DNA from: a virus
Strand: one strand, 5' to 3'
IMG/VR virus record: IMGVR_UViG_3300045282_000096
Span: 1-56,010 of that record
Length of the DNA: 56,010 nucleotides
Positions 15,770 to 24,568 of the stretch are shown one piece after another. The notes below the pieces were generated by a model. It was not told the origin of the DNA. It did not search any database and saw only the letters and a program-made list of their open reading frames with translations. Made by a program: the position numbers and the translations under genes. Within the stretch, counting starts at the first letter, position 1. The number at the start of each line of letters is the position of its first letter.

Positions 15770-15988
15770 TCATGGAGCTAATCCCATTTGATTAGCTGCC
15801 ATTTCAATACACTGACAACAAGCATCTCCACCCATTAAGTGGTGGTGGTGAATGTCGTCAGCCTTAGTCTTAAGTTCGGGGTTAGAGTTGTAAAGGTCAC
15901 GCCACTTTTTATATTCAGCACGCTGCAATTCACGACCCTTAGAACAATCTTCACACTTGCATCCGTCTGGATGAATGACTGCTCTCAC
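15770..15988 (-). CDS. Small Cys/His-rich protein
   Basis: 72 residues. Cys pairs CKCEDC near residue 10 and CCQC near residue 57, with a run of four His between, could bind one or two metal ions. The middle is helical. ATG overlaps the scaffold stop by ATGA, so it is the last gene before the tRNA-like element. Function unknown. Confidence 0.6.
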   Translation of the reverse strand: MRAVIHPDGCKCEDCSKGRELQRAEYKKWRDLYNSNPELKTKADDIHHHHLMGGDACCQCIEMAANQMGLAP

Positions 15989-17250
15989 GCTTCTCTCCCC
16001 ATCTTATCAATCAATGACATTGGATCTTCCGGTTCTGCCGCCGCCGTGCGTCCGTTGCCATTGCCGTTCGCGGGTTTGCTAGCCTTGAATTGCTCCAGTT
16101 CCTTCTCAAGCTCTTTGATGCGCTTGCCGCGTGTTGAAGCCAGATAAGCCACTCGGTCAAAGCCCATGGCCTTGTTGCGAACAGCGGCCACAGCAATCGC
16201 ATATTCTTCACCCGACATTTGTTGCTCTCCGTCTGCTACCGGAGCGCCGTTCTTTAGCACTCGCTCAAGAAGATGCGAACCTTTTGCGAGCAACTCATTT
16301 CCCTTTGGATCGGAATCGTCGGGTTTGAACAATGCCGGATATTTCTCTACTGCCGCCTTTTGAAACTTGTCCACCATTGAGGTGTATTCCTTGGATTGTT
16401 TCTCAACCTGCTCCCGATTTGTCTTCTCCCACTCAGTGCCCTTCTGCCGATATTCTTCAATGGCAGCATCCGCACGAGATTGAATGTCCCGAATCTTTTC
16501 GCGGTGATGCAGGATGATGGACGCCTTGTTACCAAACAATTCAGTTGCCTTCTCAGCAGCAAGATCATCCTCTGCGATGGACATGATTGAATCAAAATCA
16601 GCGACGGTTCCTTGACGCGCCTGCTGAATTACCGAACCATCTTCTTCGTTCTTGCGCTCAATCACCTTCATGGAAGCCGCACGCGATTGGCCGGTCTTCC
16701 AGCTTTCAACGTAGGGCTTTTCAAAGGTGTCCTTGTAATGCTGAGACTTCGTGAAATTAGTGAACTGCAACGTCTGCTCATAATCAGCAACGCGCTTGTT
16801 ATACTCCTCAATCTTCTTCTCGCGTTCAGCCAACCGTTCTTCGTAAGTCTTTTTCTCAGGCCATTCGGGAGGAGTTTTGAGTTTCTTTTCATAGTCCTCT
16901 TTGGCCTTGAGCCATTCCTTTTGTTCGGCCTTGAGTTTGTGGTAGTGCTTGGCCAACTCACTCGTCTTAAGCTTCGTTGGGTCAATGTCATCGTCAGGCT
17001 TCGGAGGTTCAGCTTTCGCTGGTTCGGCCTTCGGTGCTGACTTCTCAACAGCCTTGTCCTTTGGAATGAACTTGCCGTCAGCACCGCGCACACGGCCATC
17101 TCCAGGTGGTGGTTGCCCTGGTGGAGTTGGCGTGCCTTCTTCTCTGCCAAGCGCGTCTATCGCGCCAAAGGCTTCTTCGTAACCCTTCGGCGGTTCAACG
17201 TCCATTACGGGCGCTGCGGGAGGGGCTTCTACTGCGGTTGCATCAGCCAT
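15985..17250 (-). CDS. Scaffolding-type coiled-coil protein
   Basis: 421 residues, highly charged. A Pro/Ala-rich N-terminus (PPAAPVMDVEPPKGY) leads into GRVRGADGKFIPKD, a segment seen in scaffold or prohead proteins, then long coiled coils (residues about 105-260) and a basic, helical C-terminus with ELEKELEQFK. Scaffolds shape the procapsid and leave before maturation. Position between portal and capsid supports the call; no protease motif is visible. Confidence 0.7.
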   Translation of the reverse strand: MADATAVEAPPAAPVMDVEPPKGYEEAFGAIDALGREEGTPTPPGQPPPGDGRVRGADGKFIPKDKAVEKSAPKAEPAKAEPPKPDDDIDPTKLKTSELAKHYHKLKAEQKEWLKAKEDYEKKLKTPPEWPEKKTYEERLAEREKKIEEYNKRVADYEQTLQFTNFTKSQHYKDTFEKPYVESWKTGQSRAASMKVIERKNEEDGSVIQQARQGTVADFDSIMSIAEDDLAAEKATELFGNKASIILHHREKIRDIQSRADAAIEEYRQKGTEWEKTNREQVEKQSKEYTSMVDKFQKAAVEKYPALFKPDDSDPKGNELLAKGSHLLERVLKNGAPVADGEQQMSGEEYAIAVAAVRNKAMGFDRVAYLASTRGKRIKELEKELEQFKASKPANGNGNGRTAAAEPEDPMSLIDKMGREA

Positions 17251-17515
17251 GGATTAAGTTGTCGTTTGTTTCTCGCTTCGGCGTCTCAGTAGGAGGAGTC
17301 GTAAGATTCATCAGGATTGACAGAAAGATGCGAGCGCCTTCCATCTTGAAATTGTTGGCGGCGGCATCATTGAAATTTGATACAAAACCGCTTCTGGCCT
17401 GCATCTCCAGCATCGCAGCGCCAGCAGATTCACGAAGCAACGCAGACGAGGCAATCTCAGTCCACGCGGCGGCGGATGGGCCTTTGGCGAAGTTAGACTT
17501 GGGGGAAAATTCCAT
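17243..17515 (-). CDS. Small helical hypothetical protein
   Basis: 90 residues from ATG 17515, which is preferred over an upstream start lying deep inside the previous gene. Predicted mostly helical (AAAWTEIASSALLRESAGAA, then EGARIFLSILMNLT). Overlaps both neighbours. Likely a minor capsid or assembly protein, from position alone. Confidence 0.55.
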   Translation of the reverse strand: MEFSPKSNFAKGPSAAAWTEIASSALLRESAGAAMLEMQARSGFVSNFNDAAANNFKMEGARIFLSILMNLTTPPTETPKRETNDNLIHG

Positions 17516-17780
17516 TTGCTCGTTCGTAGGTGGCTTCGAAAATATCAGGCTTGCATGGGTAGAACTCGCCTTTAATACCTTTGATAACAAAGTCTCCCAA
17601 GGTCGCGTACATATTCCCATCTTTGGTGCGGATTAGCAACCCATCCCGTTCTGCTGGAGAAATAATTACATTAGCTTCTGGTGGGTATCCTTCGTGTGCC
17701 CATTGAATTATTTCAAAGGCATTCTCCTTGGTAAGCTGAAACGCCTCAATTACCACTGGCTTCTTTCGGTACTTTGGCAT
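17493..17780 (-). CDS. PGDYG-like small phage protein
   Basis: 95 residues. The start MPKYRKKPVVIEAFQLTKEN and the later LLIRTKDGNMYATLGDFVIKG follow the pattern of a small protein very common in phage structural and lysogeny regions (often named for its GD-V-x-P-GDY region). Its biochemical role is not established. The start shares the module AAGTGATATGCC with the nuclease gene at 21182. Confidence 0.65.
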   Translation of the reverse strand: MPKYRKKPVVIEAFQLTKENAFEIIQWAHEGYPPEANVIISPAERDGLLIRTKDGNMYATLGDFVIKGIKGEFYPCKPDIFEATYERANGIFPQV

Positions 17781-17781
17781 A

Positions 17782-18162
17782 TCACTTCACCTCCGCAAGT
17801 TCAGGTGCATCGCCAATGATTTCAGCGATGGTTTTGGGGGTAACTTTTTCCCCATCGACAATTGCTTCAACAGTTTTGTCTGTGCCGGGAATGGCCATAT
17901 CAACACCGATGGTTTTCATCCCTTTCGCCACTGTCACTTTCAAAGGCGCTGTTTCCAAACCACGAATCGCCATTGCTGAATTGCCGTATCTCACAGCGAG
18001 AGCACCCGCTTGATCGTGATTCACTTTGCCGACTGCGAGTTGCCATTTGACGATTTCGCGCAAGGCGGCGGCGATGAAACTGTCACGAGCATTGGAGTCA
18101 GAAAGAGATGCTTTTACTTCGGGAGGTTTGGCGACAGGTGTGGACTTATCAGTTATTGCCAT
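17782..18162 (-). CDS. Small protein of the portal-scaffold block
   Basis: 126 residues. N-terminal Pro/Lys stretch, a helix around FIAAALREIVKWQLAVGKV, then an alternating strand region with AMAIRGLETAPLKVTVAK. No motif recognised. It follows the portal gene after 70 bases and precedes the PGDYG-like gene by 1 base. Possibly a head completion protein. Confidence 0.55.
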   Translation of the reverse strand: MAITDKSTPVAKPPEVKASLSDSNARDSFIAAALREIVKWQLAVGKVNHDQAGALAVRYGNSAMAIRGLETAPLKVTVAKGMKTIGVDMAIPGTDKTVEAIVDGEKVTPKTIAEIIGDAPELAEVK

Positions 18163-18232
18163 AAGAATGGACGGCGAGTTGTGACTGGTGGTTCAGCCAT
18201 TAAGTTACGTTATCGTTACCGAAGCGAAAATG

Positions 18233-20359
18233 TCAAGCGGATTCAGGATTTGGCGTGGGTTTCAACCGAAGCTTCTCAAGTTCAATCTGCGCCATTTGCA
18301 ATTGTTGCTGCAAGTCGGCAGCATGTTTCTCCGCGTCCTGACGCTGCTTTTGCTCGAACTGTAACTGGCGTTGAGCGGTTTTTTGTGCATGACTTTCGCT
18401 CGCCAATTGAGCCTTGGTCTGAGCGAGAATAACCGTCGCCTGTGCCTTGGCTGCATCCTGCGGATCGCCGCCCTGTTGTTGAGCAGCTTGTTCTGCTGCC
18501 TGCTGTTGACGTTGGGAAAACCCTTTGATTTCGTTCTCAGCTTTACCAAGTATATCTCCAGCCTCTTTAACAAGAGCCTTTTGGGATTTGTCTTGAGCGA
18601 GTTGCTGAATGAAAGCGTTCGTGTATTGCGCCGCCGCCTCAAGACCCTTTACTTCCTGAGGTGTGCCCATGCCGTTGGTTTGAAGTATCTCCTGCACCTT
18701 GCCTTCGATTTGTCTCAGCATCGTGCCAATAACTTCAATCGGATTAAGTCCCGGACGTGGAGTGACAGAACCACCAGCAAGGAATACTCCAAAAGTCTTT
18801 TCAGCATCATTCACCGAATCACTGACCACTGGCATTTCAGGCACCCAACTATTTGCCAGCTTCCAATCGCCAGTAATGCTTCCAGCGTAGAGCCGTAGAA
18901 TTTCATTCTGAGCCTCGGGCGGATAAGCGACACGAGCAGCCATCATCTTGTCAGCAATTTGTGCCTGCAACATTTGATTCCCGCCACCCATGATACGGTT
19001 CACTTGAATATCCCAACGGTCGGAATTCAATGCTTCTTCTGGCACACCTTGCTTGAGCACCTCGACACGAAATTCCCGCACATCGGCGTCCTTGGAATCT
19101 TTGATGCAGAAGCGGCGGCAGATTTCACGATACCTCGATTCCTCCCGATAGTAGATCGTGTTCATCATGCTACTGACGAGTGATGCCTGACTGTTGACCT
19201 TGGCCATCGTGCGGGTGGCCGTCTCGCCTTCACCGCTTTGTTCATCGTAATCCTGAGAGAATGACGTGCTCTTATCGGCCATGCTCTGGCGATTCATGCC
19301 GATGGCTTCGCTTACAAGGGCTTGATCAATCTTCCATCGCTCCTCGGGTTTAACGAACTGCAATCCTTCTGGAAGGATTCCCATGTGAACAAGATCAATC
19401 TTTTGCAATCGGTCACGGTCGGATGGATCGTTGACTCGGAAGTATTGCATCAACGCCTCAAATACAGCGTCGTTGAATTTGCACTTGAGGCGATTTTGTA
19501 GGTGGCAGACGGAATAAGTGAGAAAGCCCAAAGAACGTATTGACTTATAACGAGCGGGTCGAACTGCGCTAGCATCTCCGAACTGGAAGTGGATAAACTT
19601 GTCCAGCTTATCGGCGTATATACGATCCCCACTCGTGTAGAGGAATTTACCTTTGGAGAAATCAAGATGCTTCTTTCGTTCGAAGGTTCTGCTTTTGAGA
19701 CTGTTTGCCGGAACGCCACCAACCCCAGGTTGACCCCATGCGTCTATGATGATGCGCCGTTTCCATCCCTGTTGCTCATCATCATCGTCCCAATAGAAAA
19801 GATCGTAGGCGTCAACAGTCGGCAGCAGGTCTGAACAATACATTCCGCCATCTTCTTTGAATCGCTCTGTCCACTTTTCTGGAAACCATTGGTCTTTCCA
19901 ATTGTCGGAGTAAAGGCGCGTCGTTTCTTTGTCCACCCATTCAAGAGCGCCGTCAACAACCTCCATGTTCCAACCGGGGTCCGTTCTTGGGCCATGCGTC
20001 ATCTTCCAAAGTTGATTAACGCTGTAACTGCGATAGATGGCAAATGCCGGAAGGTTGCGAAGTGAGCGCAGTGTGTTTGACGGCATCAGCACGTCTTCGA
20101 TACCAAGCTCAGTTTGCAGCCAGCGTTGATCGTCTTCCCACACCGATGGACCCACACCGTGGAGCACGATACTGCCAGCAATGCCCTCACGCAGATCGTA
20201 AAACTCCGAAGACTTGATGAGGCATTTGTTAATCGCCTTCTCAATCGCCTTACCCCATGTCATGCGCTTGTGAGCTGGCCCGTAATCGAGATTTACGCTG
20301 AATAGGGGATTGGCCGAACAGATGGCATTGGACACATGGCGGCGGGCGTCCAGAAGCAA
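18233..20359 (-). CDS. Portal protein (start uncertain, frame open to 20542 or beyond)
   Basis: A very large portal: 708 codons from TTG 20359, but the frame stays open upstream to the TGA at 20578 and the extra 60-70 residues look like real portal sequence (INFATPTSVEAFVWNLLL, then APPWTAEEAATNHIA). Portals form the dodecameric DNA gate of the capsid. Features seen: a helical N-terminus, a beta wing with YDLFYWDDDDEQQGWKR, the stem/clip region, and a long Gln/Ala-rich coi led-coil barrel at the C-terminus (about 560-700). No ATG, GTG or TTG exists between the stop at 20578 and TTG 20359; ATA 20542 sits behind AGGGGT. See findings. Confidence 0.8.
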   Translation of the reverse strand: MLLDARRHVSNAICSANPLFSVNLDYGPAHKRMTWGKAIEKAINKCLIKSSEFYDLREGIAGSIVLHGVGPSVWEDDQRWLQTELGIEDVLMPSNTLRSLRNLPAFAIYRSYSVNQLWKMTHGPRTDPGWNMEVVDGALEWVDKETTRLYSDNWKDQWFPEKWTERFKEDGGMYCSDLLPTVDAYDLFYWDDDDEQQGWKRRIIIDAWGQPGVGGVPANSLKSRTFERKKHLDFSKGKFLYTSGDRIYADKLDKFIHFQFGDASAVRPARYKSIRSLGFLTYSVCHLQNRLKCKFNDAVFEALMQYFRVNDPSDRDRLQKIDLVHMGILPEGLQFVKPEERWKIDQALVSEAIGMNRQSMADKSTSFSQDYDEQSGEGETATRTMAKVNSQASLVSSMMNTIYYREESRYREICRRFCIKDSKDADVREFRVEVLKQGVPEEALNSDRWDIQVNRIMGGGNQMLQAQIADKMMAARVAYPPEAQNEILRLYAGSITGDWKLANSWVPEMPVVSDSVNDAEKTFGVFLAGGSVTPRPGLNPIEVIGTMLRQIEGKVQEILQTNGMGTPQEVKGLEAAAQYTNAFIQQLAQDKSQKALVKEAGDILGKAENEIKGFSQRQQQAAEQAAQQQGGDPQDAAKAQATVILAQTKAQLASESHAQKTAQRQLQFEQKQRQDAEKHAADLQQQLQMAQIELEKLRLKPTPNPESA

Positions 20360-20562
20360 CTCGGTGGTATCGAGGAAGTTAGTGTTGGTAGCAATGTGAT
20401 TGGTCGCGGCTTCCTCAGCAGTCCATGGTGGAGCACCATTGGCCTGCGCGTTAATTAGTGCGCGATTCTCCGAAGTGATTTGGGCGTTAAGTAATAAATT
20501 CCAAACGAACGCCTCGACAGAAGTTGGAGTTGCAAAATTTATACCCCTGATGTATCGGGGAT

Positions 20563-20805
20563 TTAACGCTTGCGGTCAAGGCTTGAGAACGTCTTACCGT
20601 TTCGGTGCCACATCCACCGCAATCCTAATTTACGGAAATCACTCCAATAAAATCCAATGTGAATAGGGTTTTCAAGCTGACCTCCCCAATTGTTTGAAAG
20701 TGAAATACCGACTTTGTTGGCATACAGATACAATCGCGTGTGAGCCTTTGATTTCCAATCAATCACGAATAGATGCCGCCGCGTCGGATACAATTGAAAG
20801 TTCAT
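20563..20805 (-). CDS. Small aromatic hypothetical protein before portal
   Basis: 80 residues, rich in Trp, Tyr and Arg, ending MWHRNGKTFSSLDRKR. The RNGKTF...DRKR tail recurs in small phage proteins of unknown role. ATG overlaps the nuclease stop (ATGA). Its stop at 20563 lies inside the open upstream part of the portal frame. Confidence 0.6.
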   Translation of the reverse strand: MNFQLYPTRRHLFVIDWKSKAHTRLYLYANKVGISLSNNWGGQLENPIHIGFYWSDFRKLGLRWMWHRNGKTFSSLDRKR

Positions 20806-21182
20806 ACAAACAACATATCAAACTCCTCCATCGATCTAATGACATGTACGGTATGTCCATTGCGGGCTGCGTGAGCTATAAACCCTTGCTGCTCTACGGT
20901 AAGCTTGCCAGTCTTGGTTTTGCACTCCACGAGGAAGCTTCGACCACCATTGGCAAGGATATTGAAATCCATTTCGCCCTCGGTTCGAAAAGTTTTATGC
21001 GCCATGCTCCCATGCAAATACTGCCACCCCTTCGATTTGCAGTAGTCGATGATTTGATTGTGCAGATCGCATTCATCATCAACCAAAATGTTTCGAAGCT
21101 GCTCGGGGCCTAGGTTGGGCGTTACGCCTTGCATCTGACGCGCTTGAAAGGCTCTATACTGTTCTGGAGTTATGTTCGGCAT
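20802..21182 (-). CDS. VRR-NUC domain nuclease
   Basis: 126 residues, a stand-alone VRR-NUC protein of the PD-(D/E)XK superfamily. The pattern is visible: DLHNQIIDYCKSKGWQYLHG, the FRTEGEMDFNI strand with the metal-binding Asp, and FLVECKTKTGKLTVEQQGFI with the ExK pair (Glu-Cys-Lys). Such proteins cut branched DNA, and in phages this size class is often used as a Holliday-junction or packaging-linked nuclease. Close to the portal, it may clear branches before packaging. Confidence 0.8.
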   Translation of the reverse strand: MPNITPEQYRAFQARQMQGVTPNLGPEQLRNILVDDECDLHNQIIDYCKSKGWQYLHGSMAHKTFRTEGEMDFNILANGGRSFLVECKTKTGKLTVEQQGFIAHAARNGHTVHVIRSMEEFDMLFV

Positions 21183-21183
21183 A

Positions 21184-21759
21184 TCACTTCTTCCTTATCA
21201 CGCACAACTCGCGGGCAAAGTAAATGGAATCGGCAGTGCTGGTTCCTGCAATGATTCCATTTGCCCACGCCTGTATGTGCTTTGCCGCCTCTGGTGCTGA
21301 GTTAAGGTCTTCAATCTCGTAGATGCCTCCAGACTTGATGTGCGGCCACATGCAACTGATTGTTGTCATTATGTCATCGCTCTGGTGAGAGCCATCGTCA
21401 ATGAACACATCGAAGTCACCGTAAGTTTGAACGAACTTGCTCCAGAACTTTGGATCTGACTGATTGCCGCAGGAGAAAGTGTACCGCTCGTGAGTTGGAA
21501 TGCCGGGTGTGTTCCACTCGTTGGTTCCAGAAACTAAGTCGATCCCAAAGATTTTGGCTCTTGGGAAGTATTCCAGCCAGCCACGAATGGACTCCCCGCC
21601 TCCAACCCCAACTTCCACGAGCTTGATTGGATTGCTTCGCCAAAGCTCAAAGAATCTCTCAAGATGAACGCAGTAATTGTGAGGGCGTGCATACGTTCGT
21701 GAGAATTGGGAGGCTTTGTCACTTTCAACTGCTACCATAATCTCATCAAGAGTCTTCAT
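21184..21759 (-). CDS. SAM-dependent methyltransferase (sugar or small-molecule type)
   Basis: 191 residues from ATG 21759 (ATGA overlap with the radical SAM gene). A class I Rossmann fold is readable: motif I as KLVEVGVGGGESIRGW, then IFGIDLVSG, FDVFIDDGSHQSDD and GGIYEIEDLN. This set (acidic IDDGSH plus EDL) is typical of O-methyltransferases related to macrolide/rhamnosyl methyltransferases. In context it probably methylates a sugar built by the neighbouring glycosyltransferases. Confidence 0.8.
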   Translation of the reverse strand: MKTLDEIMVAVESDKASQFSRTYARPHNYCVHLERFFELWRSNPIKLVEVGVGGGESIRGWLEYFPRAKIFGIDLVSGTNEWNTPGIPTHERYTFSCGNQSDPKFWSKFVQTYGDFDVFIDDGSHQSDDIMTTISCMWPHIKSGGIYEIEDLNSAPEAAKHIQAWANGIIAGTSTADSIYFARELCVIRKK

Positions 21760-22841
21760 GGCTCCCACTTCTCCCTGTCAACCAAATGAAAATACATATT
21801 CAATTTCCTACTCTTGCACTCTTTGCAAAAACTGTGATTCACCCGCTGTTCAATGAATTGCTCTGGCGTCGTGTCTAGATAATCCGTGAGCTTCAATCGC
21901 CTGTCAGCCGTGCAAGCGCACAGCGAAGTCTGTCCATCGTGACGGATGAAAGTAAAAAGGCCACCAGCGCCAACTGGACAAATCTCTGACTCTGGAATGT
22001 CAGCATACATCTCACGCGCCTTCGTCGGTGGTATCTTCAAGCGAGCCATTGCCTTTTCGTAAGTCTCACCAGATGGAGGCAATATCCAATTCAGATTAGG
22101 CTCTCCTTTGTATACCTCAAATGGTTCTGATTTTGGATCGTGGGCGCGACAATACTGAACGGCATTCTCCATTGAAATCGCACGCGCCATTGACGTGAAG
22201 AAACCAAGACCGAGATTCTGAGCATACTCCCGCATTGGTTCAATCTCGTGTTCGTTATCGTTATAGACGTGGTAGTTGACTGAGATTCGAACGCGCTTTT
22301 CTTCTGGAATGCGATTGTTGGTTTCGGCCAACGTTCGCATGTTCTCTTTGACTCGTTCGATATTCCCGCCAGCGTGACCGCGCACGTAAATGTCTTGGGT
22401 GAATCCTGAGAGCGAGATGATTATGAAGTCGGGTTTCGCCGCTAGCAGGTCATCAATGCGATTGAGCACATTTAGATTGGTGGACATTTCGGGGTGCAGT
22501 CCGTAACGATGAATGGCCAATATGCACTCGGGTAATTTTGGGTGTAGCAGGGGTTCAGAATTACCGTAACACATGACCATTGCATTTGGATTTTCGTGCG
22601 AAATCTTTTCAAGAATGGCATCCATCAACATCGGGTCCATGAATCCACTCTTGTGCTCATAACGAAGCCCTTGGATTGGACGTTGGTTGCCCTTCGTGCA
22701 CGTTGGGCAGAACAAATTACACGCGGAATTTATTTCGAGGAATACCCGCCACGGTTTCAGCTTCACCGTCTCCGCACTGATAGCGCCGTCGATGAACGGG
22801 AGGCAAGAGTCAGTGTAGGCTTGTTGGAGAGCGGGGGTCAT
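21756..22841 (-). CDS. Radical SAM protein with SPASM-like C-terminus
   Basis: 361 residues from ATG 22841 (overlapping the preceding stop as TAATG; GGGGAGG lies 12 bases upstream). The Fe-S motif Cys41-x3-Cys45-x2-Cys48 (CNLFCPTC) and the YGNSEPLLHP strand identify a radical SAM fold. A second Cys set near the end (CPVGAGGLF ... CACTADRR ... CKECKSR) looks like a SPASM-type auxiliary cluster domain. Such enzymes modify peptides or sugars by radical chemistry. It lies between glycosyltransferase-like genes and a methyltransferase, which suggests sugar or virion-protein modification. Confidence 0.85.
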   Translation of the reverse strand: MTPALQQAYTDSCLPFIDGAISAETVKLKPWRVFLEINSACNLFCPTCTKGNQRPIQGLRYEHKSGFMDPMLMDAILEKISHENPNAMVMCYGNSEPLLHPKLPECILAIHRYGLHPEMSTNLNVLNRIDDLLAAKPDFIIISLSGFTQDIYVRGHAGGNIERVKENMRTLAETNNRIPEEKRVRISVNYHVYNDNEHEIEPMREYAQNLGLGFFTSMARAISMENAVQYCRAHDPKSEPFEVYKGEPNLNWILPPSGETYEKAMARLKIPPTKAREMYADIPESEICPVGAGGLFTFIRHDGQTSLCACTADRRLKLTDYLDTTPEQFIEQRVNHSFCKECKSRKLNMYFHLVDREKWEP

Positions 22842-23194
22842 TAAACGTGCCATCCTCCCCACTGTCGGTCAAAATGAATTCGGATCGGAAGGCATGGAAT
22901 TAAACAAACCCAAATCTCCAAATCGGAAGTTGAGCTTTCGTCCATTGGCAGAGTTTGTCGTCTCCAAAAAATACCAATCCATAAATCAGCAAGCTTCCAT
23001 TCTATCGCAACACTTGTTTTCCACGACCACCCATCAGTTCCGATACCAGGACCAAGGCCATGAATTCCCATTATTCTAAAAAGCCTCAATCGTTTCTCAT
23101 ACTTACTAAATCTTCCAACCCATTTGAACCTCCGCCAACCGCTTGGGCGTTTTGATGATGGGCGATGCTGATGCTGCGTCGTTTCTGTTTTCAT
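22841..23194 (-). CDS. Small hypothetical protein in the glycan cassette
   Basis: 117 residues, rich in Trp and Arg. The segments LADLWIGIFWRR and DLEIWVCLIPCLPIRIHF resemble a small protein that recurs in phages of this kind, apparently beta-rich. No signal peptide. Start ATG 23194 lies three bases after the stop of the glycosyltransferase-like gene. Function unknown. Confidence 0.6.
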   Translation of the reverse strand: MKTETTQHQHRPSSKRPSGWRRFKWVGRFSKYEKRLRLFRIMGIHGLGPGIGTDGWSWKTSVAIEWKLADLWIGIFWRRQTLPMDESSTSDLEIWVCLIPCLPIRIHFDRQWGGWHV

Positions 23195-23197
23195 AAA

Positions 23198-23884
23198 TTA
23201 AGTTCCAATCCCTCCCGCATAATAATTCTTCACTTTCGGCAACCGTGGACCAATGCTCAAAATGACTTCCGCCTCATAGCGACTGTCAATTGAATCAATA
23301 CCAGAGTCTTTGATACGCTGCCGCGTCATCACACTTGGAAGCGTTCTCAGAAACGAAGCGCGGACCCAGTAACAGGTGCCAGCGAAATAGAACTGGCTCT
23401 TGTCCCAACCTTGGTGTTCCAGCCAATGGCAACCCACCGCTTCATGGCCATTTCGTAAGTCCTTTACACACTGCCTCCAATCTTCAACGCAATGCTTCAT
23501 CATTCTTCGACGCCATGGAGTTGATGTATTTTTTCCGTAATCAGAATCGGGGCCGTGAGAAGCTCCTTTTGAGTGGAGCAGTAAAATGTAAGCCTCTCCA
23601 GCATGGGTTTTGCACCAGTCTTCGACCATCAGCAGCGTGCGAAGCTCATTACGGCACTGAGAGCCGTGATAAACAATTTTGGTCACTGGTGGAATTATTC
23701 CGGCAGCGTGTATGCTGTCGCTTTCATCTCCATTGATGCCAACGTGTATCTCGTAGGCGGCATCATACAGTCCACTCTCTTTCAATGCCTTCATTTGCTC
23801 GTGAACGATGGGACGAGAAGAAGGCAAATGCTTGCCGTCTATGTTGAACACCGCATGATAAAAAATTACGATAGGGTGACTCAT
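23198..23884 (-). CDS. Glycosyltransferase-like protein (nucleotide-sugar fold)
   Basis: 228 residues from ATG 23884 (TGATG overlap). Features: VIFYHAVFNIDG at the start, YEIHVGINGDES, LLLHSKGASHG, then a HCVEDWRQCVKDL helix and FYFAGTCYWVRASFLR. This order is that of GT-A-like proteins annotated in polysaccharide and rhamnan synthesis loci. A simple DxD is not evident. Acts with the next gene upstream, its probable partner in building the same glycan. Confidence 0.65.
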   Translation of the reverse strand: MSHPIVIFYHAVFNIDGKHLPSSRPIVHEQMKALKESGLYDAAYEIHVGINGDESDSIHAAGIIPPVTKIVYHGSQCRNELRTLLMVEDWCKTHAGEAYILLLHSKGASHGPDSDYGKNTSTPWRRRMMKHCVEDWRQCVKDLRNGHEAVGCHWLEHQGWDKSQFYFAGTCYWVRASFLRTLPSVMTRQRIKDSGIDSIDSRYEAEVILSIGPRLPKVKNYYAGGIGT

Positions 23885-24567
23885 CACGAACAATGAAAAT
23901 AAGGCACGCAAGATAATGTGTCGCCCACAATGAGTTGTTCTTGATTTGCATTATGGAACCCGCCAACAAGCGAATCACACTGATTGAGTGGCTTCACGTC
24001 ATTGAACGTTGCCACCCATGCGGACCTTCCAGTGTTAAGCACCCACGTCGTCAATCCCTCAGCACCGTGTTCGTAAGGATACCTTTGCGAGTTATCCGTG
24101 ACCCGAAACGGATGTTCGTTGATTAGTTTTGGCGAGCACCAAAAGCCAGTGGTTCTGATGTGAGGCCAAACCCTGACTTTTCCATCTCCCTGATTTCCGC
24201 TGGCCCCATAAAGCCCATCTCCAAGGCTCTGATAGACTTCAACCATTCGCCGCAACCATCCTGGTCCGCGAAAGTAAGTGCCTCCACCAAAGAACACCAT
24301 CAGATCACAGATCACATTCTGAGCCGCGTATTGGTAGCTGCCAATATCCATGCCAACGTTTTCACGAAAGAGAAACTTCGTGGGTTTGATTGGCGCGAAG
24401 ATTTTGTAAGCCTCTCCATTCGGACGACCGCCGTTGCTGACGACAATCATCATGTGATCCATCAGCGGCGGATTGGCCACATACGTGGACACGAAGCGTT
24501 CAGCAAGGCGTGCGTGTTGGGGGCCGAAGATAGGAACGGGATAATTATATATAACTGCGATCTTCAT
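23884..24567 (-). CDS. Glycosyltransferase-like protein, rhamnan-synthesis style
   Basis: 227 residues from ATG 24567. The N-terminus MKIAVIYNYPVP leads a Rossmann-like region; FRENVGMDIGSYQYAAQNV and DLMVFFGGGTYFRGPGWL are the characteristic pair of motifs of GT-like proteins found in O-antigen and rhamnan loci. The tail ends at a stop overlapping the next start. The upstream neighbour is an HNH-AP2 endonuclease whose stop is two bases away. Confidence 0.7.
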   Translation of the reverse strand: MKIAVIYNYPVPIFGPQHARLAERFVSTYVANPPLMDHMMIVVSNGGRPNGEAYKIFAPIKPTKFLFRENVGMDIGSYQYAAQNVICDLMVFFGGGTYFRGPGWLRRMVEVYQSLGDGLYGASGNQGDGKVRVWPHIRTTGFWCSPKLINEHPFRVTDNSQRYPYEHGAEGLTTWVLNTGRSAWVATFNDVKPLNQCDSLVGGFHNANQEQLIVGDTLSCVPYFHCS

Positions 24568-24568
24568 T

